From: Cristatella mucedo
Lineage: Eukaryota > Bryozoa > Phylactolaemata > Cristatellidae
Assembly (NCBI GenBank): GCA_009760855.2
Contig: WPIO01000008.1
Coordinates: 5,835,501-5,899,500, forward strand
DNA length: 64,000 nucleotides
Direction of reading: 5' to 3'
Positions within the stretch are counted from its first letter, which is position 1. Each line of letters starts with the position of its first letter. Shown piece by piece: positions 1 to 10,900 of this stretch. The notes beneath the pieces are model-generated. The model saw only the letters and a program-made list of their open reading frames with translations, was not told the DNA's origin and ran no database searches. A program made the position numbers and the translations under genes.

Positions 1-360
1 GCACCCCACTGCCTTGAGAAATCGCCTTCGTTCCGCCTTCATCTTGGCGACGCGACAGAGAGCGACTGCGAGTCTCCGTCGCAGCGCTTGAGCAGCTCTT
101 CGCGGCGGCTTCTCGCCCCGTTGCAAGTACAGCGAGCCAACTCCAGCCGCCGCCTTCTTTCTCAGGAGGTTTTTGAGAAGCCGGTCTCGGCGGCCGTGAT
201 CCGACGGATCCAGGAGGATGGAAAAGGCAGAAAGCCGTTCTCCGCTCCGGGCACGCAGGTGGGACGGCGCCGGCCGGGAGAAAGGTCGTCGGCGCACCGG
301 CAGCGCGGTGCAGCGGCAGCCGTTTCGCTCGCCATCTCGTCGTTGGCTGCCAGCGCGGAC
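1..360. promoter_or_regulatory. CpG-rich segment, possible edge of a promoter or first exon
   Basis: High GC with many CpG. An ATG at 220 in a fair context (GAGGATGG) is followed by 13 codons and a CAG|GTGGGA donor-like site at 260, so this could be the first exon of a leftward-truncated plus gene. Evidence is weak. Confidence 0.25.
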
Positions 361-933
361 GTCTCAGCCACTATCACTAGATTTGACCTTGTGATGATGA
401 TAGCTGGTCGTTTGTATAGCGCCATTAGAGAACTTAATCCCTATCCGGGCACTTTACAACTCGTGCATGAGCGTTGCTATTAGTGGGACCCCCTGTTTGG
501 AAACACGCACTGAATCATGCGCAGATACGCCTGCTAAGCATACAGTTCGCCCGTTACTTCCTGTTTCGTGGGCAGTCCCCTCGAAGCTGTCTTACGAATC
601 TCTTGTTTTGAGTCCCTCCTCCAGCAAGCTAGCACAAAATGGTGATTTTGCAGATCGCTTGTCTAGCTTTTCTCAGCAAGATAGACCAGACCAGAAAGTC
701 CATACCTAAGGTAAAAACATCTCCACACAAAGCTTCTCTTTCTCAGTACACCCCTACATTACTCCTCACCCTCAACTGATTGCAGCCCCTCAATGTTTGC
801 ATTCGAACCTGCCACTAGTGACCTCATCCTGAAATTCACCTCCTAGTAATATAAAACTACTAGCTCTGCAGACCCGTTTTCCCCTGTCCTACTTCTACGA
901 TGCACAGATCTGCTGCTGCCTTGCATAACTATC

Positions 934-1427
934 ATGATAAATATGTCACTGACCTCATATCGTGCCCCTGCACCATTTAAAAATTCTGTAGTCAGGCCAC
1001 TTAATAAGAAGGCTACACTAGACAAGGATAACTTTAGAAACTTTTGTCCAATCTGCCGAATGCCATTCCTATCAGACACCGGAATGAAAGTAGTGGCAGA
1101 CCAGCTAAACTTTTATTTTATAAACCTAGAGAGGTACTTCCGTTCAGGTTTTAGAGCTAATTTATCCAAGAGTCAGCATTGCTTTAGGTGTACCTTTTCA
1201 GGAATTCAGAGTTAGGTAAAGTCTCTCAGCTTGTTTTGCTTGATCTTTCGGCAGCGTTTGATACTCTTTATTACCAAGTCCTTCTCGAGCGCCTCTCATC
1301 TCGCCTAGGCATTACTTGCCCCATACCACATGGTTCTGGTCATATCGCAGTGGCATACTCCAGAGCATCGATTTCAACGAGTACATACATCCCCCCCCCC
1401 TCTTGCCGACGTAGTTACCAATCATAA
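934..1427 (+). mobile_element. CR1/L2-like LINE reverse transcriptase fragment, decayed
   Basis: Two frames together carry RT landmarks. The first has VVRPLNKKATLDKDNFRNFC, which resembles the PLLKKPTLD-NNFRPISNLPFLSK region, and later KVVADQL. The second has LVLLDLSAAFDT and LLERLSSRLGI, the A motif with its catalytic Asp. A frameshift or stop near 1,200 separates them, so the copy is dead. This identifies the clade as CR1/L2-like. Confidence 0.8.
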
Positions 1428-1889
1428 TCTAGACTTCCGAGTTTTTCTGATGTCACACCTATGCTTTAATTCCTTCTAGCCTTCAGCTCGGCAAAATCTC
1501 TCATCTCCCTTACTGCATGTATTCCTGACATTCGCACATAGATGGCCAATAGATAGATAGCAAACTTTTTTCAATATGAATGACGATAAAACCAACTTAC
1601 TATCTACGGACAAACCTAGTGTGACAAAGAAATTGGAACACTTGCTCGTTAAAACGGGCTCTCCCAGCATATCTCCTAAAGCATCATCGTGAAATCTAGG
1701 TGTCCTGTTGCAAAGCCACTTTTTGCTGGACGACCACGTGTACTAATTAGTCAATCTGCCTACTTTAATCTATGTCAAATAGCAGAAATTTGGGCCTGCT
1801 TAGACCGGGATACCACATAGAAATTGGTCCATGCATTTATAATATCCCATCACGGCTTCTGTAGCTCACTGCTTACAGACTTTTCGGCC

Positions 1890-2412
1890 TACGTAATTAG
1901 GCACTTACAGCTGGTGCAGCTCGGCTTGTCTGTCGTGAGCATCGCAGTTACCGAACTACACCACTTCTCGCCGACCTGCGCTGGCTGCCAATGAAGCAGC
2001 ATATCAACTTTAATTTAGGTACCTTCATTCGCTGGCTTCAGCCCACCTACAGAACTACTCCCCAGCCAAGCTCGGCATCATGCCACCCGTTCTTCTGACT
2101 CAAAAACGTTGAGCAATGTCTCAAACCAAACCAAAATCCTTCGGATACCGTGCCTTTAGCTCATATACTCTCTCACAGCCTAGAACTCACTCTCGCTGAC
2201 GTTAAGAACCCATGCTTTGACGACATTTAAAAAGAAGATTAAAACTCACCTGTTCCTAACGCATTTGCTCGTTCCTTTTGATTGGTCCTCTAAGAGCTTA
2301 TTACTGTTGACACTATGCATTTTACCACTAACCTTAAGGTCATGCTTCCCAACATGTTTAAAGCGCCTAGAAAGAGAGTAAATTCTCTGAGGGTTCTTTA
2401 CAAATGTACTAC
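1890..2412 (+). mobile_element. 3' end of CR1/L2-like LINE, copy 1
   Basis: Degenerate coding end with a CTGCGCTGGCTGCCAATGAA block (the LHWLP motif), a conserved ACATTTAAAAA block, then the 3' hairpin tail: AAAGCGCCTAGAAAGAGAG followed by TTCTCTGAGGG and TACAAAT. Continuous with the RT fragment at 934-1427, so it may be the same insertion. Confidence 0.75.
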
Positions 2413-2424
2413 GGTTATTATTGC

Positions 2425-2950
2425 TGTTATAGACTCTGCAGCCAGTCTTGTCTGTCGTCAGCGTCGCAGTTGCCAAATTGCACCACTCCTCACCTACCTG
2501 CACTGGCTTTTAATCAAGCTATGCATGATATTTAAGCTTGTGTCACTCACTTTCAGGTTCCTTCATTCTCTTGCTCCAGTATATCTATCCAAACTAATTC
2601 CCAATTAGGCTAGGCATCGTACCATCCGTTCTTCTGACTCAAGTCGTTTAGCTATGCACCGAACCAACCTAAAATCTTTTGGAGACCTTGATTAGTTCGT
2701 ATGCTCCCAAAGGCCTGGTGCTCACTCCCAGCTGACATCACAACATACCCTGACTTTACGACATTTAAAAATAAGTTCAAAATGCACTTGTTCCTCACAG
2801 CATTCGCTGGGTCCGTGTGACATATTCTTTGTGTGGTTATACGTGCTGACACTCTGGATGTTGTCACTAATCATATTGACATGCCTCTTGTAAGGCATAT
2901 GTAAAGTGCCTAAAAAGATATTTAATTCTCTTAGGGCGCGTCATGAAGAA
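2425..2950 (+). mobile_element. 3' end of CR1/L2-like LINE, copy 2
   Basis: Repeats the preceding copy in the same orientation. It encodes LHWLLIKL and FRFLHSLAPVYLSKLI, the C-terminal motif of L2-type ORF2, then the TAAAGTGCCTAAAAAGATAT tail. Two 3' ends in tandem suggest one element inserted beside another, or a local duplication. Confidence 0.75.
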
Positions 2951-4455
2951 TGTCTTATTGCAGTTATTATTATTTTTATGACGCAGGAACAAAATTACAG
3001 GTTCATTATGACAAGGAGAAAGCTGAACGGAACAGATGCGTCTTTATCTGAGACTCGAATGATGCAAAGTCAGTGCAGACGGAAGAAACGTGAGAAGAAG
3101 CGTAAAACGAGTATCAGACTTTCGGCGCTTGCGAACCGGTGGCGCGATCACCAAAAGATTTCAATTTAGTCGAGGAACTGAGAGGCAACTTGGAAGCCGG
3201 CGTGCGATTGGCAAGAGAGCGCGTGACTGGAGGTGCAAGGAGATGGAATACGTAAGATGGATACGCGAGTTTATTGACCTCTTAGCCAGATAAAGGATCT
3301 GAAAATCGACTTGGGGCTTGGGAGGAGCCGGTGCAGCTCAGACAAAAGTGATGTCAGATGTGTGTGGCAGCGACGCCCTCGATCGCAGGCCAGACGAGCT
3401 GCTGATTTTCGCACCAGATGAGTGCAGCCGATTGAGTGGGCTGCCCCAGAGTCCGCAGTGAAGGGAACTGAAAGGATGAATGGATGCGCGATGTCGCTAA
3501 TGCGTAAACCTACTTCTTCTTTCAAGTCTCAGCTAAAGAAGCATCTGCTCCGGTCAGCTTTCCCTTCCCCGTGAACTTGTCAGTCATCTTTTCACCTGTA
3601 CATTTTTCGTGCTTACCTGTGCACGATTCAGTACATGCTACTAAACAGGGGCGCTACCGCACCGGTGGCCGCTAGGGGCGCTACTGCACCGGTGGCGACC
3701 GTGCGTGTCTTTGTGCTTGCTTTAGCATGCTGGCCCAGGCTTTATGCTACTTTTCTTTTGCGTGTTCGATTGACCTGCTTGTCACCAAGCCGTCTTGATT
3801 GACCTGCTTGTCACCAAGCCGCCTTGATTGACCTGCTTGTCACCAAGCCGCCTTGATTGACCTGCTTGTCACCAAGCCGCCTTGATTGACCTGCTTGTCA
3901 CCAAGCCGCCTTGATTGTAGATTCTCTCGCAGCCAGCTGTAAAGCGGCTCGATAGCGATTAGGCTCTTTCAGGGCGCTATGCAAGCTACTTTTCAATGAT
4001 ACTTCCGCATTCCGTCAGACAGATTGGATGTCGTCATGTATCTCCGCCCATAACTACATGCTTTCAGGGGGGGACTGATTTTAATGCACCACTAAAAAAT
4101 TTCTACAGCGCACGAAAGCGTCGGTGGCTAGCAAAGCGTGATTGCGAGCCGAATGGTTTCGCTTCACCAAACAGATTAATTTAGAAAACTCAGTTTGGAG
4201 AATTAATCGCCCCGCGGGGTGAAGAGGTGCACAGCAGTGCCGCTACCTTGACTGATATGGAAGTGAGGGTCGACAGCGGCGGCATAAAGCGCTAGCTAGC
4301 AGTAGTGTGGGCTGACATTCGTTGCGTAGAGGGAATGCGCGCTTCTCCGTCGTCCTGTACCCATCTTGGCGGTCAACGGCCGACGAAAGAAGGCGTGCGG
4401 CGTCCAGCAGCGGCGTGCCACGGTTGTTGTGGATTACAATGTAGAAAAAAATATA
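2951..4455. other. No gene seen
   Basis: Apart from the tandem repeats at 3.65-3.91 kb nothing is recognisable. Short open frames lack splice or coding support. Confidence 0.6.
3768..3912. repeat. 29-bp tandem repeat, 5 copies
   Basis: Unit GATTGACCTGCTTGTCACC followed by AAGCCGCCTT. Five head-to-tail copies with only one substitution (a T for C in copy 1). Upstream, at about 3,652-3,700, GGGGCGCTAC(C/T)GCACCGGTGG occurs twice. Confidence 0.97.
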
Positions 4456-4590
4456 ATTGATTTGTACGCGCCCTAAGAGAACTAAATCTCTATCTATGCG
4501 CTTTGCGCGTGCCGAAGGGCTCGAGCGCACGACCTTGGTCTTTGATTGGTCGTTGATGGCGACCATCTTAACCCTGGGCGAAACCAGGGT
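4456..4590 (-). mobile_element. tRNA-derived SINE with LINE-type tail (family C)
   Basis: On the minus strand a tRNA-like head (a palindromic CTGGTTTCGCCCAGG region and the B-box-like GTGCGCTCGAGCCC) is followed by the 3' hairpin tail shared with the L2-like LINE (AGAGATTTAGTTCTCTTAGG, GCGCGTACAAAT). Confidence 0.65.
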
Positions 4591-4843
4591 TCCTCGGCGT
4601 AGGCCGGCGCGTCAGCTCTTCGAGTATCCAGTCTTGCACCATCTTTTGTCTGTCGCTCGTAACCAGTGCAGCGGACGTTCCGCTTCAATTCCCAACGCGT
4701 CTCTCGCTCGCTGCTCGCACCGGCCGCCGCAGACACGGAATCTCGCTGGAGGATGCGAGGCAGCCCGCTTTCTTAGCCGAGCGCTGTGCGCCCGCTGGCC
4801 GCAGCGAGGCCAGTGCGCGTCATTTTCGGCATGAGTAAAGCGC

Positions 4844-4845
<2 letters not shown>

Positions 4846-4927
<82 letters not shown>
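4846..4927. repeat. (GA)n microsatellite
   Basis: About 40 AG units directly upstream of the 5-8.5 kb CpG island. Confidence 0.95.
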
Positions 4928-5859
4928 GCTGCGCTCACCTAGGGCGCTAAATATGTAAACGTATTACACTGCTGTCAATATCGGTGATGTTGTTATCAGC
5001 GGCTGCGACGTCTCTATCCAGCGCCTCTCTGAGGCGCTCCGCTATGCGACGCGAGTCTCCGAGCGCAGCCAGCTGGGGCGACGCTTGCAGCGTAGGTTCG
5101 CCTCCGCCGGCGCAAATGACCGTCGCCTCCGTTCGTGCGTGCACAGCCTGGTGGCCGTGCTGAAGCCGCTAGACCGTCTCCAAGATTACCTCGCCCTCCT
5201 CGCCGCACGGTGCCTGCGCGCCCGCTTGCGGGCGCCGAGCCGGGCCCTCTCAGCTCCTTTCCGATCGATAGCCCGGCGGCCAGCTCAAGATGTCCGCCCG
5301 TCCGGCGAGAGCGCCGACGACGCGCCTGCGCTCACAGCCGTGTCGCCATTAGCGGTCCCGCTCACCGCCGCACCGAGCACGCTATAGCGCCCGCGGGCGC
5401 TTCGTGGCGCTTGAGAACGACCGGCCATCGACTAATGCAACAGATTCCTTTTTCCCTCCACCGGCTGCAGACACAAAGAGCTGCTCGCAAAGAGCCGCGC
5501 GTGTGTGTCGAGCTGAGTGGCGCGGCGTGCGGCACGCGAGCTCTGCCCAAACACTCGTCGTCCGCGCCGCGGCTCCTACTCGACTCGCTCGCGAACCGAC
5601 GTGCGGCGCCGCTCGCTCGCTCGTTCGACGGCGCACCGCGCCGTCCGCTAGAAGGGGCGGTCCGCCGCCGCCGACGGTCCGGACAGCGAAAGCATCCGCC
5701 TGGCGAGTGTCGGCGCGGGCAGCGGAAACCGCCGCCAACGCCACCACTTCCGGGTGGAGGGGAAGGCAGACAGGGCGTCGCGAGCGGACGGTCAGCGGCG
5801 TGCGCCCATGCGACGGTTTGAGAGGCGCCGAGCGCTGGCGCCTGGTCGAGGACAGCTTC

Positions 5860-6165
5860 AGTCCGAGGCCCCAGTCTCTCCTCCAGTCACTCCACGAGTC
5901 TCTCGTGCAGTCTTTTCTTCGGTCTCTCCCTCAGTCTCTCCTCCAGTCTCTCCCTCAGTCTCACCTCCAGTCTGTCCTGCGGTCTCTCCTTCGGTCTCCC
6001 TTCAGCGTCTCCCTCAGTCTCTCCGTTGGTCTCTCTTTCGCTCTCTCCTTCGCTCTTTCCTACAGTCTCATCTTCAGTCTCTCATTCGGTCTCTGCCTCA
6101 GTCTCCTCTTCAGTCTCTCCTTCAGTCCGTCCTTCAGTCTGTCCTTCGGTCTCTCCTGCCTGCAG
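5860..6165. repeat. CT-rich minisatellite, about 12-bp CAGTCTCTCCTT units
   Basis: About 25 imperfect units of CAGTCTCTCC(T/C)(T/C), with CGGTCT variants. A pyrimidine-rich strand inside the CpG island. Confidence 0.9.
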
Positions 6166-6763
6166 AGGCTCGGCTGATGGCGATGTGGATTAGCGAGCGT
6201 AGAGCTCGACGCTGTTTTACTCGTTCGCCGCTCGCGACGTCGAGCCTGGCTGATTAGGGCTAGAGCCCTGTCGCCTTATCGGCGCCGCAGTACCGACGGG
6301 CTGCGCTAGCTTACAGCCGCTGAGCGTGCGCGCGAGAGCTCATCTCCGGCTCGGCCGCTGCTGCAGGCGCCGCCTTCGTCCACCAGGTCGTGCGGCTGAC
6401 TGCGCCGGCCCACTGGCCTCGCTTTATCGCCGCCCCTCGGACTCGGTCTCCGACGCGCCTCGGTCAGCCCCTCGCCGCCTCCGGCCAGCTTTGCGGCGCT
6501 GCTCTGCCGAGGTAGATCGAGTGGCTGCGGCCGCTTCCGAATCTGACAGGTCGTACGTTTCACTGGCGCGGCGGCGCGCGCTTGCATTCCTCCGCATCAC
6601 GTGGCCGTCCGTCCACTCACGACCTAGCAACGGTGCGCGGGTTAGTTTCCGCCGCCGCCGAGGCTTCGATTGGCTCAGCGCCGCGGGCTGGCGGCGGACG
6701 GCTAGCGGCTCGGCTCGCCACCACGGACTCGACTTTCAGCTGCCGCCGAGCTCGCGCTCAGAT

Positions 6764-6769
6764 ATGGCG
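6764..6769 (+). CDS. Gene A putative coding exon 1 (two codons)
   Basis: ATG GCG is followed at once by the donor GTAAGG. The upstream frame is open for more than 400 nt but has no other ATG. Joined to exon 2 in phase 0 it gives MARFNLW. A start this close to the donor is unusual, so another first exon in the island is possible. Confidence 0.35.
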
Positions 6770-7813
6770 GTAAGGACGCGCCGCCGCGTCTAGTCCGATT
6801 CTCGACGCGCGCCGCAGCTCTGCCGCGAACCGGCGGTCGCGCCCGGGTTGAAACGGAAACGAAGCGGCGCTCGCGGCGGCGGTAGAGCGGCAGTTGCAGC
6901 TTGCTCCGCCGCCGTCGCACCACCGGCAAGCAGGCAGCGAGAGCCCTCAGGCGAGCGGTGCATACGCGCGCTCGAGCCAGCCCGGTTCGCCGGATATCCG
7001 GCCCGCTGCTTCCCACCCTCGCGCCTTCGCTTCGCCCCGTTTCGAGACGGCCAGCAGGGCATTCGGCCCGAGTTCTTCTAACCGAGCGGGCGCCGGCCTG
7101 CTGACGCGTAAATATCGAGCAGTCGCCACTAGCAACCGCTGCAGGCGCTCGGACACCCGAGTCGGGGGAGGGGCGGGCGAAGTGCGTCCGCTCAGCCGCA
7201 CGCTCCACGCCCCATCCGACCGCTCCGTTGTCTGCTCCGTCGACGGCGCGCTTGCGCACTCGCGCGCCGTCGCTCGCCGCGACGCCTCTTCCCGCGCGCG
7301 CCGCTCTCCGCGCTCGCTCGAGCTGCATTCTCCGACCAGCGCCTTTAACTTCAGCACGACCGCCTTCGTTTGCTACCTGTCGTAGCGGGGCGCTCGCGAC
7401 CGGCAACGACGCGACGCTCGCGACGCGACGACTCAGCGACGCCGGCTCTTGCGAGCACGGCGCGCGAGCGCGTCGTCGAAAACGCGCGCGGCGCTGCGCT
7501 CTCGCGCGCGCGCGTTCGAGAAGGCGCCCGCGCAGTCGCGCCGAGTGTGCACCCCGAGGGCAGTGCGGGGCGAATTCTGCACGGCGAGCGAAAATCCGGG
7601 AGACGGTGGTGAAAGCGGCGGCGCTCGAATGCGCTGAGGCCATCCGGCCGGCTGCCGCCGCTGTCGGCGATTGAGGCGCTCGTCGATAGCGCGAGCGCGA
7701 GTGTTGCAGTGTTTAAAGGGTAATCTGAGCCGCATTCGCGCGCGGCTCACTTAGGCAACACGTCTGAAAGCGCCTTATCGATCTTTGGTTTCCGCAGCTC
7801 GGAGCGTGCGGGC

Positions 7814-7902
<89 letters not shown>

Positions 7903-10900
7903 TTCTGAGCAGCGAGGCGGGGCAGCGGCGCGAGCGGGCTGCTCAAGCCGTGCGTCCCTCTCAGGCGCCGCTCGCGCCGCGCCGCGCCCTAGAGGGACGC
8001 ACCTGCCTGCACTCGGGCGACTCTTGATCGGCGGACGCGCGCGAGCGCGGACCGCTCGCTTGCTCGCTGGTTCTGTGCACGCTCGGGCGCCCCGGCCGGT
8101 GCTTGCTCGTAGCGACGGAGCCTCTTTTTTTGCAGCGCTTTAATCTTTGGAAAATACCGTCCAAGCTGGTGGACGACGGTGAGTGCAGCTCGCCATCCCC
8201 TGGCGACCGTCCTCTGTAACGCGCGCGCCGCAAGCTGCACCGACCCTCCCTGTGCTGTGCGCGCCCGCCTCCGCCAGCGCCATAAGCATCCCGGAAGGCC
8301 GAAGGTCAAGGTGTGCACCGCTCGCCTCTTGCAGAACTGTTTATGAAGATTCAACAGAGAAAACAGAGCCTGAACGAAGAGAAGACGGCCAGCACGCCTC
8401 GCTGTAAGGCTCGTGGCCGGGTTGCAGCCAACAGCGATCCGTCCTAGCCCGCCAGCCAGCGTCCTCACTAGGAACTGCTGGCGCCAGCCGCCGTCGCCCA
8501 ACCGCCGCCGCGGCTGCCGTGGCCCCCGCCGCTGCCACATCCGCTGCTGAGACAGCTCGCTTACACGCTTATTCTAACGCCTAGACGTCCTAATAACGAC
8601 TAAATGAGTGTATTCCATTAGATTCACACGCGGCAGCTCTCGGCGCTAGGGCCAGCACCGCTTCGTAACGTAGAAGTTAAAACCTTACGCACGTCCCGCG
8701 TCAGTCCGCTCCGCATCCGCGACCGCCTCTGCCTCGAAAGTAGTTCCGCGGCGTTGCGGCTGGGGTGCCCGCGACGCCGCGGGATGAGCGCAAGTCTCGC
8801 GGCGGCCGCGCGCCTCGTTTGCTTCTTAGCGGATATTTCTAGCGCGACGTTGTCTAACCGAAATATATCAAATAAAGCACAATCAATAAAAGATGAGCCG
8901 ACTTCTGACATTAAAGTAGCCCCGTCGCTGTCGTCCAGCGGAGGAGCCCAGCGGAAGCGACACCCTGGCGCCCTGTAAATTCGCAGCGGAAGGAGCAAAC
9001 GGAAGCGGCGGCATCCGTTGACGAGAAGCTCCCTCCAATCAGCGAGCATTTCGCGCCGACGCCGCGGAAAAGCTGCGCTCGCGGAGCATGACATGCCAGC
9101 CTCAGTCTCGCCGCCCCGCCCCGCACGCTTATTTTCAACCGGAAGGGCATGCTCTTCGCGCCCCGGATCGTTACGCTACTCTGCGCGTTGCGTTTTGTCT
9201 GGCGAAGCTGTGCGCCTGCGCCGAGCTTCAGCGTCGCCACACTTTTCGGGGAGCGACAAAAATGGTCATCACCGCTAGACAGCCATTGAGTTGGGCAGGG
9301 GACTCGAGACATTAGTGGCTTCGGTCAGGATGGCATTGACCTCCGAGCGCAGGCTGACATTCGATAGTCGATGGATGTCGCGGGTAGAGCACGGGCGCGC
9401 GCGCACGAGGACGCCGGCAAAAAATGTCCGCGGGTCTTCGCCCGGGAGGTAAGACGCTCGCTCTTCACGATTCCGGTCGTAGGTTTGAGTTCTGCAGCGG
9501 TCGATCCTTTATTTTCAGCTGCAAGCGGTGGTGATAGCCGTGAAGGCTCTTCTGACGCTGTACAAATGAAGCTTTTAAAACAAAACATACCGTTGCAGTG
9601 CCTCAAATCGTTCAGCTGACGGCAGCAGCCGGCGGCGACGGCTCGGCGTCCGGCGCGCACGACAAGCACGTCGGCCGCAAGCCGACGTCCCACGGGTTTC
9701 ACGAGCCGCCGCCGTCGTCGCAGGTCACTCGAGGACGCGGCGCGAGCGAAGAGAGTGCGGGCGGCGGGGGCGGAAGTGGCGCCAGCGTGGTCCTCGAGCG
9801 ACCGTGGCGCGACAGACTTGACGACAGTCGCTTGTACGTCGACGAGTGCGCTAACGGAGATCTCAGCGAAATGGAGAAGGAGGTAAACGCTCGCTCGTAC
9901 GCACGCTCCGTGGCGAATCGCGCCCTGACACTTGCGCTCCGGCTGGACGCTCGCGCAATGCTGTGCGGCAGGAAGTTAGCTCGTTTATTTATCTTGGCGC
10001 CTGCGGCTCCCGCACGCGCGTCCGACCGCGAGCGCGAGAATTTTTGTAATGCATTCATTCCCAATTGCTTGCTCGGTACGCGAAAGCGCCGCTCTTCCTT
10101 AGCGCGCGACGACGCCGCGCGCGCTTCTCGCGATCTAAGGAAGAGCGCGGCGAAGCGTGGCGCTCTCCACACATCCGGCGGCCTCAGCAGCGGCGCTCGC
10201 ACGCGTCCTCGCGGCTACGCGGTCCGTGCCAGCAAGCTTTGTCGTCGCGTGCGTTTCGTGCTTTTCGGCTTCGGAAGAAAAAGAAGAAGAAGCGGTCGAG
10301 GGTCTTACAAGCTACTAGGACGGCAGCCTTAGTTTGCGACCGAACGTCTGTCTGTGACGGGACAGCACGGCAGAGTAGACGGCGTACTCTGCGCGTCGGT
10401 CCGTCTATCCGCTTCTCGTTTTCTAACTACATCGGCGTCCGCCTGCGCTGCGCTTCTCTGTCTGCGTATATGTACGTCCGCCTGCTGCTCTTTGCACCCG
10501 TACCAGCGTATATATGGGTATATTGAGTGCATTACTACGTCAGCGTGTGCAGGTACACAGATGCTCATCGTTACAAACGTGGTGTGCTGCTTCCAGGTCC
10601 GGTCAGGACTGGGCCGCAAGCGCAGCACTCGTAACGGCGCTAGTCTCAGCGGCCGCGCCCCGAATACTGTTGATGCCTGCACCTTGTAGCGCGGCTAGCG
10701 ACGAAGAGTGCCCCCTACCTTAACATACCAAGTCCATATCCATAAAGTAGACAAGTCTATTTGACAGCAGCGGACGGTTACGGGCATTCGACGGCGGCCG
10801 CCATGGCGTACACCGACGGTGAGCCGTAATGGCTCACGAGCCGTGATGGCACACTAGGTAAGGCGGTTGCTTTCACGACCTCGGTCCCGAGGTCGTTGGT

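Larger units (their letters stand above)
4990..8560. promoter_or_regulatory. Large CpG island over the start of gene A
   Basis: About 3.5 kb of GC-rich, CpG-dense sequence in which all six frames stay open by composition alone. It holds the putative first exon and micro-exon of gene A. No TATA box stands out. The long frames inside it on both strands are not supported as genes. Confidence 0.6.

Noticed and set aside
5085..8030. Many long overlapping frames on both strands in the 5-8 kb island
   Set aside because: Arg/Ala/Pro-rich composition with no conserved motif; expected where stop codons are rare because of GC content.
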